From NCBI RefSeq assembly GCF_900112935.1, contig NZ_FONM01000019.1:1-57959 (forward strand): a DNA stretch of 57,959 nt, given 5' to 3'. A program made the translations under genes and the position numbers. This DNA comes from Trichococcus pasteurii. Lineage in GTDB: Bacteria; Bacillota; Bacilli; Lactobacillales; Aerococcaceae. Below the pieces are notes generated by a model. That model searched no databases and had not been told where the DNA came from. It saw only the letters and a program-made list of their open reading frames with translations. Below are positions 1 through 9,077 of the stretch, piece after piece (the stretch's first letter is position 1; each line of letters starts with the position of its first letter).

Positions 1-1445
1 TAGCTGGATAAGTGTTCCACTGGCTCATGCGTCGGGCCGTCTTCGCCGACCGCGATTGAGTCATGCGTCATCACGTAAGTGCCAGGCAAGTGCGAAATGG
101 CAGCCAAACGCATCGCTGGGCGCAAGTAGTCCGTGAAGACGAAGAATGTCCCTACATACGTTCTGGTTCCACCATGCAGAACGATACCGTTCATGATAGC
201 AGCCATCGCGAACTCACGCACACCGTACCAGATATTGCGGCCGGCATAGTTGCCCGGCTCAAAGTCGCTTGCCGACTTGATCATTGTGTTGTTTGAAGAA
301 GATAAGTCCGCAGAACCGCCCCAGAAGTAAGGTACGGCTTCACCCAATGCTTGAATGGATTCCGCACTGGTCACACGGCTTGCTTTGGCTGCGCTGCCCA
401 CTTCATAAGTCGGCAGCTTGTCTTGCCAGCCTTCAGGCAATTTACCGGTGATAGCATCTTCGAATTGTTGCGCCAATTCCGGATAAGCTGCTTTATAGTC
501 GTTGAACATGGCAGTCCACGCTGCTTCAGCCTGTTGGCCTTCTTCGACCATCTTTTCATTGAATCGTGCCGTCACTTCAGCAGGTACGCAGAAAGCTTCG
601 TCCGAACATCCGTAAGAGGCTTTCGCGAAAGCAACGCCTTCCGCTCCCAATGGAGCGCCATGGACTTTATGTGTTCCTGCGTCAGGAGCACCAAAGCCGA
701 TGATGGTTTTGATTTCGATCAGTGTCGGTTTTTCTGTTTCAGCTTTCGCTTCTTCGATGGCCTTGGAGATGGCTTCCAGATCATTGCCGTCCTTAACCAG
801 GATATGTTGCCAACCGTAGGCTTCGAAGCGGGCAGCTACATCTTCCGTGAAGGATTTCGAAGTCGGGCCATCCAAGGAGATATCGTTGGAGTCATACAAA
901 CCGATCAATTTGCCCAATTTCAGGTGGCCAGCCAAGCTGGCTGCTTCATGGGAGATGCCTTCCATCAGATCGCCGTCGCCGTTCAGGAAGTACGTATAGT
1001 GATCCACAACCGGGAAGTTTTCTTTGTTGTAGGTAGCAGCCAAGTGCGCTTCCGCCATTGCGAAACCGACTGCATTAGCGATCCCTTGTCCCAACGGACC
1101 AGTAGTTGCTTCCACGCCATCCGTGTCATGCACTTCCGGGTGTCCAGGTGTCTTGCTGCCGAATTGACGGAAGTTTTTCACGTCGTCCAGGCTCACATTG
1201 AAGCCGGATAAGTGCAACAAGCTGTACAACATGGATGATCCATGTCCAGCGGATAATACGAAACGGTCACGGTCTGCCCACAAACTGTTCTTAGGGTTGA
1301 CTTTCAAATGTTTTGTCCAAAGCGCGTAGGCCATCGGAGCGGCTCCCATCGGCAAACCAGGATGCCCTGAATTGGCCTTCTGTACGGCGTCTATGCTAAG
1401 TGTACGTACTGCATTAACTGCTAACTCATCAATTTGATCAAACAT
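1..1445 (-). CDS. tkt: Transketolase, N-terminal part (gene runs off the window start)
   Basis: Transketolase moves two-carbon ketol units between sugar phosphates in the cytosolic pentose phosphate pathway, using thiamine diphosphate and Mg2+. The reverse strand reads without interruption from ATG at 1445 to base 1, about 481 residues of a family usually near 660. It begins [19 protein letters not shown] and carries the thiamine-diphosphate signature GDGDLMEG followed by the family's usual [18 protein letters not shown] stretch. The transketolase pyrimidine domain begins in the last third, with EHLSS near the window edge. An AGGAGG ribosome site at 1452-1457 fixes the start. The C-terminus lies outside the window. 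Product identity is very secure. Confidence 0.97.
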   Translation of the reverse strand, partial: MFDQIDELAVNAVRTLSIDAVQKANSGHPGLPMGAAPMAYALWTKHLKVNPKNSLWADRDRFVLSAGHGSSMLYSLLHLSGFNVSLDDVKNFRQFGSKTPGHPEVHDTDGVEATTGPLGQGIANAVGFAMAEAHLAATYNKENFPVVDHYTYFLNGDGDLMEGISHEAASLAGHLKLGKLIGLYDSNDISLDGPTSKSFTEDVAARFEAYGWQHILVKDGNDLEAISKAIEEAKAETEKPTLIEIKTIIGFGAPDAGTHKVHGAPLGAEGVAFAKASYGCSDEAFCVPAEVTARFNEKMVEEGQQAEAAWTAMFNDYKAAYPELAQQFEDAITGKLPEGWQDKLPTYEVGSAAKASRVTSAESIQALGEAVPYFWGGSADLSSSNNTMIKSASDFEPGNYAGRNIWYGVREFAMAAIMNGIVLHGGTRTYVGTFFVFTDYLRPAMRLAAISHLPGTYVMTHDSIAVGEDGPTHEPVEHLSS

Positions 1446-1517
1446 TTTTTTCCTCCTCAAGATAGTGAATCTAGTATTGAACTCCTCAACAAACTTTTTT
1501 AATCATGATTTAATCTT

Positions 1518-1526
1518 ATTATAACA
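1518..1526 (-). promoter_or_regulatory. Extended -10 promoter of tkt
   Basis: The reverse strand reads TGTTATAAT, an extended -10 element about 70 bases upstream of the tkt start. No convincing -35 box lies at the matching distance, which is normal for extended -10 promoters. Confidence 0.5.
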
Positions 1527-1583
1527 TATTCCGAATCGGTTTATATCAGTTTATTAACTTAGGTATGCAGCAATAATGGGTTA

Positions 1584-2969
1584 TCAATCCGACAATCCAA
1601 CCAATCGCTCACCCTCGGCTTCCTTGCATCTTTTCTCTTCCAACAATGTCAACTTCCTTTTCAACTGACGATAGGCGTACATCATCGGAACGGCTGCCCC
1701 GACCCAGGCAACGGGATTGGCAAAGGCGACTGCCTGATAGCCTAACAGACCGGAAAATCCCAACGGAACGATGACACGCGCCACCATTTCCATCACTCCC
1801 CCAAAGGTAGGCGCAGCATTGTCACCCACCCCTTGCAGCGTATAACGCAAAATGATCAAAGTCGTCAACACAAGATAGAAACTGGCCGTGGCAACAAAAT
1901 ATGTATGCGCATATGCCAATACGGACGGATCATTCTGGTCGAACAACAACCTGATGAGATCCGTGCCGAATAACAAAAGCACTGCTCCCAACAGGATGCT
2001 GTAGGCAAAGGACAGCAGCAAACTGATGCGCGCGCCTTCCCAAATACGCGAATACAATCCGGCCCCGTAGTTTTGGGCTGCGAAAGTCGCCATCGCGATA
2101 CCGATGGAGACTATCGGCAGCGTCGCCATGATGTCTAATTTTTGGGCGATGGCGTAGCCACCGACCGCATCCGGACCAAAGCCATTCAGGCTTTTCTGCA
2201 ATACGATTGAACCGATCGCAATGATGGAGGCTTGCAGACCGATCGGGAGCGAAATTTTCAACGGCAACGAGAATTCGCCAGGCTGCATGCGCCAATCTTC
2301 TCTGGAAAAGCTCAGAATCGCCATTTTTTTCCGGATATATACGAAACAGAGAAAACTGGCGAATAATTGCGCTGCAACTGTTGCCAGCGCTGCTCCTGCA
2401 ACCCCCATAGAAAACCAGACAATGAACACATAATCCAATACCACATTCAATAGGGAAGAAATCACCAGGATGACCAATGGAAGTTTGCTGTCACCCAGTG
2501 AACGCAGGATGTTGCTCAACAAATTGAATACCATGATCGCCACCGAACCCCACATCAAAACCAAAAAATAGGCTTCGGCTTCCTTGCGTATTTCTGCCGG
2601 CGTATCCATGAACAACAGGATATCTTCAGCCAGCCAAACGCTCAGGATGGTTATAAGGACAGTCATGAAAAGAGTGATCCAGACGCTTATCGTGATGCTC
2701 TTCCGAATCCGCTCCTCATTTTTCGTGCCAAAACGCTGCGCGGTGACGATCCCTAAACCGGAAGTGACACCGATCCCGAATCCATGGATAAAAAAGAGCA
2801 CCCCGCCGACCGATCCGATGGCCGCCAGTCCGTCCACTCCCAATGTCCTGCCGATGATGATCGTGTCCGCCAAGCTGTACAGTTGTTGGAACATATTCCC
2901 TATCAGCATCGGAACCGCGAACAGCACGAGCAGCTTTGCAGGACTGCCGGCAGTCATATCTTTTGTCAT
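1584..2969 (-). CDS. MATE family multidrug efflux transporter
   Basis: This 461-residue integral membrane protein belongs to the multi-antimicrobial extrusion (NorM/DinF-like) family, which exports cationic drugs or metabolites by cation antiport. It begins MTKDMTAGSPAKLLVLFAVP, with the family's early GNMFQQLYSLADTIIIGR segment, and shows about twelve hydrophobic spans in two halves. Its length matches the family norm. The ATG is preceded by GGAGGTG (2974-2980). It lies downstream of an oxidoreductase on the same strand but has its own promoter. Substrate cannot be inferred. A short basic, acidic tail follows the last span. Confidence 0.93.
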   Translation of the reverse strand: MTKDMTAGSPAKLLVLFAVPMLIGNMFQQLYSLADTIIIGRTLGVDGLAAIGSVGGVLFFIHGFGIGVTSGLGIVTAQRFGTKNEERIRKSITISVWITLFMTVLITILSVWLAEDILLFMDTPAEIRKEAEAYFLVLMWGSVAIMVFNLLSNILRSLGDSKLPLVILVISSLLNVVLDYVFIVWFSMGVAGAALATVAAQLFASFLCFVYIRKKMAILSFSREDWRMQPGEFSLPLKISLPIGLQASIIAIGSIVLQKSLNGFGPDAVGGYAIAQKLDIMATLPIVSIGIAMATFAAQNYGAGLYSRIWEGARISLLLSFAYSILLGAVLLLFGTDLIRLLFDQNDPSVLAYAHTYFVATASFYLVLTTLIILRYTLQGVGDNAAPTFGGVMEMVARVIVPLGFSGLLGYQAVAFANPVAWVGAAVPMMYAYRQLKRKLTLLEEKRCKEAEGERLVGLSD

Positions 2970-3010
2970 CCTTCACCTCCATTTGATGATCCTTGGCCTT
3001 GCTGCTTTAT

Positions 3011-3039
3011 ATTATACCAGAGATGTACGAACAAATTAA
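3011..3039 (-). promoter_or_regulatory. Promoter of the MATE gene
   Basis: On the reverse strand TTAATT (3034-3039) and TATAAT (3011-3016) are separated by 17 bases, a good sigma-A arrangement about 45 bases before the MATE ATG. Confidence 0.55.
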
Positions 3040-3075
3040 CAAAAATATTCAAATTGTACCTACAAAAATTCCGAT

Positions 3076-3999
3076 TTATTCGTTTGGCTTGCTTCCGAAG
3101 CCGTTGTCGACGAGTATTTTCTCGCACAGCGAGTGGCTCAGATAGCTCGTTTCCGTGGAGACGGGGTTTGTGCGTTCCTTGACTCCTGCGACAAACGAAC
3201 CGATCAACGGCGCGAAGCCTCGCTTGCGGAGCGTCCATTCCCAATCGCCAAAAGCAACTTGCTGCTTGCCATTTTTTTGTTCGATGGTCATATCGGCCAA
3301 ATTCAGGACGCGCACAATCCCGTCAGGACTTTGGACTTCCATGACTTCCTGATTGGCTCCCGCTTCATAGTTCATCGAGACGAAACAAGTGGTGCTCTTC
3401 GTTTCGAGCATCAGCCATAGCCGTTTCAATTCCCCTTCGTCTTCGACCAGATGCGATTGCAACGAAACTACCTCATCATCCAACAAATACAAAGCGGTAT
3501 CCGCGATATGGATGAACAAATCATAGACGGCAAAACGGACCGGTTCTACATTCTTTACACGATCCTTCTGAATCAGGATCATCTTTTTGTCAGGAATCTC
3601 TTTCAGCCGTTCCACCATCGGAGCAAAACGGCGATTGAAGCCAGCGGTAAGCAGCACGCCCTTGGCATCGGCCAACTCGATCAGTTCCTTTGTTTCTTCC
3701 AGATCCTCACTGATGGGCTTGTCCACATAGACCGAAATGCCGCGCTCCAGCAGCTTGCGGATGATTTCCGCATGGGCAACGGTAGCTACGTGCACAAAGG
3801 CAGCCTCGATTCCGCTGTCCAACCATTCCTCAATCGAAGTGTACAAATGTTGAAAGCCGAATTTTTTCCCTACAGTTTCCAGCGTCTCCCTATTCCGTGA
3901 GCACAGATGCCATTCCACCTCATCCTGCATCTCGACCATAACCGGAAGATACGCCTTTTGCGCAATGTTCCCTAACCCGATGACTCCAATTTTCATCAT
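3076..3999 (-). CDS. Gfo/Idh/MocA family NAD(P)-dependent oxidoreductase
   Basis: This 307-residue cytosolic dehydrogenase-like protein has an N-terminal Rossmann fold (KIGVIGLGNIAQKAYLP, glycine-rich loop at about residues 8-13) and the family's EKP-like motif, here VDKPISEDLEET near residue 95. The middle carries AGFNRRFAPM, typical of the sugar or inositol dehydrogenase-like group. A GGAGGCG ribosome site precedes two adjacent ATG codons (3999 and 3996). The substrate is unknown; many relatives oxidise sugar derivatives, and the divergent GH1/PTS operon next door fits a sugar-related role, but that is only inference. Confidence 0.88.
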   Translation of the reverse strand: MMKIGVIGLGNIAQKAYLPVMVEMQDEVEWHLCSRNRETLETVGKKFGFQHLYTSIEEWLDSGIEAAFVHVATVAHAEIIRKLLERGISVYVDKPISEDLEETKELIELADAKGVLLTAGFNRRFAPMVERLKEIPDKKMILIQKDRVKNVEPVRFAVYDLFIHIADTALYLLDDEVVSLQSHLVEDEGELKRLWLMLETKSTTCFVSMNYEAGANQEVMEVQSPDGIVRVLNLADMTIEQKNGKQQVAFGDWEWTLRKRGFAPLIGSFVAGVKERTNPVSTETSYLSHSLCEKILVDNGFGSKPNE

Positions 4000-4105
4000 C
4001 TATCGCCTCCAAACCTGTTTGTTCTTTTTATACCATAATCTTGGTACTAATTCTCGCTAAAAGGCTGAAATAAGCAAGAAATAATAAAAATATATATTTT
4101 TTAAT

Positions 4106-4143
4106 TGAAATCGATTGCATTTTCTTTTCTTGTTTTGTATAAT
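4106..4143 (+). promoter_or_regulatory. cre box overlapping the promoter of the GH1-EIIC cluster
   Basis: TGAAATCGATTGCA (4106-4119) fits the CcpA consensus TGNAANCGNWNNCA at every fixed position. It overlaps the -35 box TTGCAT (4115-4120), which is 17 bases from a perfect -10 TATAAT (4138-4143). CcpA bound here would block RNA polymerase, so catabolite repression of the downstream beta-glucoside genes is expected. Confidence 0.8.
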
Positions 4144-4156
4144 TCTTGTTGAAGTT

Positions 4157-4168
4157 ATGTATAGACAT
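4157..4168 (+). promoter_or_regulatory. Candidate GntR operator just downstream of the promoter
   Basis: ATGTATAGACAT is a near-palindrome (10 of 12 symmetrical positions) lying between the -10 box and the start codon of the GH1 gene. HutC/TreR-type GntR regulators commonly bind such AT-rich GTnTAnAC sites, and a GntR gene closes this cluster. The link between the two is inferred. Confidence 0.4.
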
Positions 4169-4186
4169 AGAAAAGGAGTTGTTTAG

Positions 4187-5581
4187 ATGAAATACGAATT
4201 TCCTGCAGGTTTTTGGTGGGGATCGGCAGCAAGCGGACCGCAGACAGAGGGTACGGTTGCCGGAGACGGCAAGGGGGACAGCATCTGGGATCATTGGTAC
4301 AAGCAGAATCCGGAGCTGTTCTTCAATCAGGTCGGGCCAGAAGACACATCTTACGTATACAATCGCTACAAAGAAGATATAGCACTCATGAAAAAAACGG
4401 GACACACTACGTATCGAACCTCCATTCAATGGAGCCGTCTGATTCCGGATGGGATCGGCGCGGTGAATCCGGAAGCGGTGGCGTTCTACAACAGCTACAT
4501 CGACGAGTTGTTGGCCAACGGCATCGAACCTTTCATGAACCTTTATCACTTTGATATGCCGTTGTCATTACAACAGAAAGGGGGTTGGGAAAGCAAAGAA
4601 GTCGTGGATGCCTATGCAGATTACGCGCGCATCTGCTTCGAGCTGTTCGGAGACCGTGTAAAAAAATGGTTCACCCACAATGAACCGATCGTTCCGGTCG
4701 AAGGCGGCTATCTCTACCAATTCCACTACCCTAGTGTCGTGGATATGAAAAAAGCCGTTCAAGTCGCTTATCACGAAACTTTGGCAAGCGCAAAAGCCAT
4801 CAAAATTTATCATGAAATGAACCTTGACGGGCAAATCGGCATCATCCTCAATCTGACGCCTAGTTACCCGCGCAATGAGAACGATCCTGAAGACGTCAAG
4901 GCAGCCCGTCTCGCTGATGCCTTCTTCAACCGATCCTTCTTGGACCCTGCCATCAAAGGCACCTTCCCAGAGGATTTGGTTTCGCTGCTGAAGGAATTGG
5001 ATTACCTACCGGAATATACGCAATCGGAACTGGAACTCATCAAACATAATACCATCGACATTCTGGGGATCAATTACTATCAGCCAAGACGCATCATGAA
5101 AAAAGAAAGCACGGAACGCTTATCCGACAAGCCGATGCCGGATGATTACTTCGACAACTACATCTGGCCGGAACGGAAAATGAATCCGTACCGCGGCTGG
5201 GAAATCTACGAAAAAGGCATTTACGATTGCCTGATCAATGTCCGCGACAACTACGGCAACCTGCCCTGCTACATTTCCGAAAACGGGATGGGTGTGGAAG
5301 GCGAAGAGCGCTTCATCAACGCGGATGGCATGATCGAAGATGATTACCGTATCGAATTTGTCCAAGCTCATCTGAAATATGTCCATCAAGCGTTGCAGGA
5401 GGGTTGCAACGTGAAAGGTTACCACATGTGGACGTGCATGGATAACTGGTCCTGGACCAACGCCTACAAAAACCGCTACGGATTCATAGCGGTCGATCTG
5501 GCGGAAGAAGGAAAACGCACAATCAAGAAAAGTGGCTACTGGTTCAAAGAGGTTTCAGACAACAACGGTTTTGACGCATAA
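4187..5581 (+). CDS. Glycoside hydrolase family 1 (6-phospho-)beta-glucosidase
   Basis: This 464-residue cytosolic enzyme hydrolyses beta-glucosides, probably after phosphorylation by the PTS. Both catalytic glutamates are visible: acid/base E166 in THNEP and nucleophile E365 in ISENG. The start is set by AAAGGAG about eight bases before the ATG. Near the C-terminus the phosphate-binding region reads SWTNAYKNRYG; classical 6-phospho-beta-glucosidases have KRYG, so the usual lysine position holds asparagine, with a lysine one residue earlier. That may alter handling of the phosphate group. The gene heads a GH1-EIIC-GntR cluster under a cre-overlapped promoter. Exact substrate is uncertain (cellobiose, aryl-beta-glucoside or another disaccharide). 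Confidence 0.92.
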   Translation: MKYEFPAGFWWGSAASGPQTEGTVAGDGKGDSIWDHWYKQNPELFFNQVGPEDTSYVYNRYKEDIALMKKTGHTTYRTSIQWSRLIPDGIGAVNPEAVAFYNSYIDELLANGIEPFMNLYHFDMPLSLQQKGGWESKEVVDAYADYARICFELFGDRVKKWFTHNEPIVPVEGGYLYQFHYPSVVDMKKAVQVAYHETLASAKAIKIYHEMNLDGQIGIILNLTPSYPRNENDPEDVKAARLADAFFNRSFLDPAIKGTFPEDLVSLLKELDYLPEYTQSELELIKHNTIDILGINYYQPRRIMKKESTERLSDKPMPDDYFDNYIWPERKMNPYRGWEIYEKGIYDCLINVRDNYGNLPCYISENGMGVEGEERFINADGMIEDDYRIEFVQAHLKYVHQALQEGCNVKGYHMWTCMDNWSWTNAYKNRYGFIAVDLAEEGKRTIKKSGYWFKEVSDNNGFDA

Positions 5582-5606
5582 GGTTTCCAGGAAAGGAAAA
5601 TGATTA

Positions 5607-6935
5607 ATGAATAATTTTATTGATAATTTAGCCGAAAAATTGACTCCGCTTGCCGGCAAGCTCGGCTCAAACAGATACTTAGCAGTATTGCGTGACGCTT
5701 TTATGCTTTCTTTCCCACTGACGATGTTCGGTTCCATCGTAGTGGTGCTGAACAACCTGCCCTTCTGGAGCGATGACTTGAAAGGCACTTTGGGCGGTCT
5801 CTTCGGGAACGGCCAAAATGCGACCATGTCCATCATGACGATCTTCATCACGTTCGGTATCGGGTATTACCTGACCCGTTCCTATGATGAGGACGGCATC
5901 TTCGGTGGAGCTGTTTCGCTGGCTTCCTATCTGATTTTGACACCTTTCAGCTTCACGACTGCAGACGGCGCTGAAGTAAGCGGCGCCCTGTCCCTGGATC
6001 GTTTAGGCGCAAAAGGGATGTTCATCGGGATGCTGGCTGCCTTCCTTGCGGCTGAAATCTATGTCCGCATCACGAAAAAAGGCATCGTCATCAAAATGCC
6101 GGAAGGTGTTCCTGATGCCGTTGCCCGTTCTTTCGCTTCCCTGATCCCTGCCATTTCGACTCTGACCATCTTTTTGTTTGTGAATGCCTTGGTTTCAGGC
6201 GTGTTCACGACGAACTTGCATGATGTGGTCTACACCGTTATCCAAAAACCATTGGTAGGTTTAGGCAGCGGCTTGCCTGCCACCCTGCTTTCCTTGTTCT
6301 TTGTCCAAATCCTATGGTTCTTCGGTCTCCACGGCCAAATCATCGTCAACTCCGTTATGGACCCGATCTGGAACACTTTAGCTCTGGAAAACCTCGATGC
6401 TTTTAAAGCAGGCGAAGCCCTGCCGCACATCATCACGAAACCTTTCATGGAAACCTTCACTGTCGGTCTGGGCGGTTCCGGTATGACATTGATGGTAGTC
6501 ATCTTGATGGCTTTCGTCATGAAGAGCAGACAAATGAAAGACATCGGTCGTCTGGCGATCGGACCTGGCTTGTTCAACGTTAACGAACCCGTCATCTTCG
6601 GCTTGCCGATTGTATTGAACGCATCTATCGCTATCCCTTGGATTTTGACGCCACTGATCGTAACGACCGTAAACTACTTATCAATGGCATCCGGTTTGTT
6701 CCCTACTCCAACTGGCGTAACGGTTCCGTGGACTGTTCCCTTGTTCTTCAGCGGTATGATGGCCACCAACTCCGTTATGGGCGGCGTGCTGCAATTGATC
6801 GACTTCGCAATCGTCGGAGTGATGTGGTATCCATTCCTGAAGGTTGTCGATAAAGCGAATTTGGCACTGACCGTTGAGGAAAATAAGCAAGCATCTGACC
6901 GCACTCCCTTGCAAGGCGCGCAATCAAAAAACTAA
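5607..6935 (+). CDS. PTS EIIC, lactose/cellobiose (CelB-like) family
   Basis: This 442-residue permease subunit carries a beta-glucoside across the membrane while EIIB phosphorylates it. It starts MNNFIDNLAEKLTPLAGKLGSNRYL, typical of cellobiose EIIC, and contains about ten hydrophobic spans plus the conserved NEPVIFGLPIVLN segment near residue 325. Length matches the family. It starts 25 bases after the GH1 stop with a GAAAGG ribosome site, so the two are co-transcribed. No EIIA or EIIB gene lies nearby, so those parts must come from elsewhere in the genome. The C-terminal tail after the last span is polar. Confidence 0.93.
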   Translation: MNNFIDNLAEKLTPLAGKLGSNRYLAVLRDAFMLSFPLTMFGSIVVVLNNLPFWSDDLKGTLGGLFGNGQNATMSIMTIFITFGIGYYLTRSYDEDGIFGGAVSLASYLILTPFSFTTADGAEVSGALSLDRLGAKGMFIGMLAAFLAAEIYVRITKKGIVIKMPEGVPDAVARSFASLIPAISTLTIFLFVNALVSGVFTTNLHDVVYTVIQKPLVGLGSGLPATLLSLFFVQILWFFGLHGQIIVNSVMDPIWNTLALENLDAFKAGEALPHIITKPFMETFTVGLGGSGMTLMVVILMAFVMKSRQMKDIGRLAIGPGLFNVNEPVIFGLPIVLNASIAIPWILTPLIVTTVNYLSMASGLFPTPTGVTVPWTVPLFFSGMMATNSVMGGVLQLIDFAIVGVMWYPFLKVVDKANLALTVEENKQASDRTPLQGAQSKN

Positions 6936-6975
6936 GCTGACTCATTCCGGAAACTACATTCTCTGATCTTTTCGA

Positions 6976-7012
6976 GCAAATGGCCCGAGGCAAACTGCTT
7001 CGGGCCATTTGC
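6976..7012 (+). terminator. Rho-independent terminator after EIIC
   Basis: GCAAATGGCCCGAGGC and GCTTCGGGCCATTTGC form a near-perfect 16-base-pair stem with loop AAACT, followed by CTTTCCTT. It separates EIIC from the GntR gene, which has its own promoter. Confidence 0.88.
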
Positions 7013-7044
7013 CTTTCCTTAATCAGCCAAATGTAAAGGTTAGC

Positions 7045-7074
7045 TTGTTTCAAGTCTAGCCATTACGGTATAAT
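7045..7074 (+). promoter_or_regulatory. Promoter of the GntR gene
   Basis: TTGTTT (7045-7050) and TATAAT (7069-7074) are separated by 18 bases, about 40 bases ahead of the GntR start codon. Confidence 0.55.
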
Positions 7075-7113
7075 GGGAATGAAATCGTGTAATTTCCGGG
7101 AGGTTCGACAATA

Positions 7114-7827
7114 ATGAAAAAATATGAAGAAATAGCGGATGAACTGCGGCGCCGCATCGCTGAAGGTGAATACGCAGAAGATGAAATGCTCCCGGACCAG
7201 ATCGCTTTGGCGGAAGAATTCGGTGTCAGCCGGATGACATTAAAGAAAGCCATCGACATGATCGCAATGGAAGGCCTGATTTTCCGCAAACGGGGTGTCG
7301 GAACCTTTGTCATCAAGAGCGCCCTTTGGAACAGCGGAGATTCCAAAGCAGATGAATATGCTGGCTTATCCAAACAGTTCCCGAATAAGACTGTAAAGAG
7401 CAAAATCATCCTTTTTGATATCATGTTCCCTCCCAAAAATATCCAGGCCTTGTTGATGCTGGAGGACAACCAACCTGTCTATCATCTGCAGCGCCTGAGG
7501 ATCATCGACGACAAACCGTATATACTGGAAAACACCTACTTTGTGGCCGGATTGGTTAAGGACCTGACGGAGGACATCATCCACCGTTCCATCTACGATC
7601 ACATCCGCGATACGTTGAAACTGAAAATCGGCGGCGCCTACCGAAAAATCCACGCTGACCGATCCAATGAACTGGATTGGCAAGAACTGGATTGCGATGC
7701 GAATACTCCAATCCTTGAAGTGGAGCAAGTCGTTTATCTTACGAACGGGACACCTTTCGAATACTCAACATCCCGCAGCCGTTTCGATACGCGTTCCTAC
7801 ACCATCACCGATATTATTAAACAATAG
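7114..7827 (+). CDS. GntR family regulator, HutC/TreR type (UTRA domain)
   Basis: This 237-residue repressor has an N-terminal winged helix (about residues 3-70; KYEEIADELRRRIAEGEY, then SRMTLKKAIDMI as recognition helix) and a C-terminal UTRA effector domain (about 80-230), which usually binds a sugar phosphate. A GGGAGG site (7098-7103) supports the ATG. It probably represses the GH1-EIIC genes upstream through the near-palindrome at 4157-4168, released by a phosphorylated beta-glucoside. It resembles the second GntR protein in this window (15.5 kb) in domain layout and in motifs such as YHLQRLRI versus YDIKRLRI, suggesting paralogous clusters. Confidence 0.92.
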   Translation: MKKYEEIADELRRRIAEGEYAEDEMLPDQIALAEEFGVSRMTLKKAIDMIAMEGLIFRKRGVGTFVIKSALWNSGDSKADEYAGLSKQFPNKTVKSKIILFDIMFPPKNIQALLMLEDNQPVYHLQRLRIIDDKPYILENTYFVAGLVKDLTEDIIHRSIYDHIRDTLKLKIGGAYRKIHADRSNELDWQELDCDANTPILEVEQVVYLTNGTPFEYSTSRSRFDTRSYTITDIIKQ

Positions 7828-7837
7828 CAAAAGCAGA

Positions 7838-7939
7838 ACGGGTTCGCTCAGCCCTGAAAGAAATTTAGGAAATCGTGCCGACTGAGCATCGTAGAGCGCA
7901 ATAGGTACGATTTATCTAATTTCCGAAGGGCTTACCCGT
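7838..7939. repeat. About 100-base imperfect palindrome in the GntR-manA intergenic region
   Basis: Three nested inverted segments face each other: ACGGGT/ACCCGT (outer), AGCCCT/AGGGCT, and a 20-base arm at 7860-7879 against 7904-7923 (about 16 of 20 pairs), leaving a 24-base loop. There is no T-run, so it is not a standard terminator. The form suggests a mobile palindromic repeat (REP/MITE-like) or a structured RNA. No second copy is evident in this window. Confidence 0.6.
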
Positions 7940-8038
7940 GAAGCTGGCCGTCATTATTAGATACATAATGCATTTTGTTAATCTGCGCTTTGTTTAATTC
8001 ATCAAGAACATTTACTACTCAAACCTAGGAGGAAAAAT

Positions 8039-8998
8039 ATGCAAGAGCCATTGTTCATCCAACCTGTCCTGCAAGAAAAAATCTGGGGCGGCACAAAGCT
8101 GCGCGACATCTATGGTTACGATATCCCCAGCGACCACACCGGGGAATGCTGGGCCATCAGCGCCCATCCCGACGGCACCGGAGCGGTAGAAAACGGTCAA
8201 TACGCCGGCACAAAACTGGATGTCCTTTATGCGGAACATCCTGAGTTGTTCGAAAATCCGACTTCGCCCGTCTTCCCATTGCTGACCAAAATCATCGATG
8301 CTGCGGAAGCCTTATCCGTCCAAGTGCATCCGGATGATGCCTATGGACTGAAGCAAGAAGGCGAGCTGGGGAAAACTGAATGCTGGTACATCATCGATGC
8401 CGATGAAGATTCCGAAATCATCTACGGACACAATGCCCAAACAAAAGAACAGTTTTCCGAAATGATCTCGGAAGGAAACTGGGCTGGGCTGTTGCGCCAT
8501 GTCAAAGTGAAGAAAGGCGACTTCTTCTTTGTACCAAGCGGCACCATCCACGCCATCGGCGGCGGCATCACGATTCTGGAGACGCAACAGAGCAGCAACA
8601 CGACTTACCGCGTCTACGACTTCGACCGCAAGGATGACCAAGGCAACAAACGCGACCTGCACATCCAGCAATCCATCGATGTGTCGATGATTCCGCACAA
8701 GGATCCTTCGAACCATTTCGAAACCAACACAGTGGACGGCAACACCGTGACGACTTTCATCGAAAGCGACTATTTCACTGTCTACAAATGGGATATCCTT
8801 TCGGAAATGGCCTTCAATAAAACCGCTCCCTACACCTTAGGAAGCGTCATCGAAGGCAACGGCAGCCTGACTGTCGACGCGAAATCCTATCCGTTGCAAA
8901 AAGGCGACCACTTCATTTTGCCTGCGACCGTTTCAGCTTGGTCCCTATCCGGCAACATGGAACTGATAGCCTCCACTCCCGGCCCGAAAAACAGCTAA
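8039..8998 (+). CDS. manA: Mannose-6-phosphate isomerase, class I
   Basis: This 319-residue cytosolic zinc enzyme interconverts mannose 6-phosphate and fructose 6-phosphate. The cupin signature is clear: SVQVHPDD (Q95, H97) and LGKTECWYI (E114) supply metal ligands, and PSGTIHAIGGG near residue 170 supplies the remaining histidine. Length and order match the short Firmicute form (B. subtilis ManA type). AGGAGG seven bases before the ATG fixes the start. It faces the ROK fructokinase gene across a shared terminator; both products feed fructose 6-phosphate into glycolysis. Confidence 0.96.
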   Translation: MQEPLFIQPVLQEKIWGGTKLRDIYGYDIPSDHTGECWAISAHPDGTGAVENGQYAGTKLDVLYAEHPELFENPTSPVFPLLTKIIDAAEALSVQVHPDDAYGLKQEGELGKTECWYIIDADEDSEIIYGHNAQTKEQFSEMISEGNWAGLLRHVKVKKGDFFFVPSGTIHAIGGGITILETQQSSNTTYRVYDFDRKDDQGNKRDLHIQQSIDVSMIPHKDPSNHFETNTVDGNTVTTFIESDYFTVYKWDILSEMAFNKTAPYTLGSVIEGNGSLTVDAKSYPLQKGDHFILPATVSAWSLSGNMELIASTPGPKNS

Positions 8999-9010
8999 GA
9001 AAAATAATAA

Positions 9011-9057
9011 AGCGACCCATTCCCGACGATAGATTCGTCGGAAATGGGTCGCTTTTT
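9011..9057. terminator. Bidirectional terminator between manA and the ROK kinase gene
   Basis: AGCGACCCATTCCCGACGA pairs with TCGTCGGAAATGGGTCGCT around a five-base loop and is followed by TTTTT on the plus strand and by an A/T-rich T tract on the minus strand, so it can end both converging genes. Confidence 0.88.
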
Positions 9058-9077
9058 CTGTTGCTTATCCGAAATTT

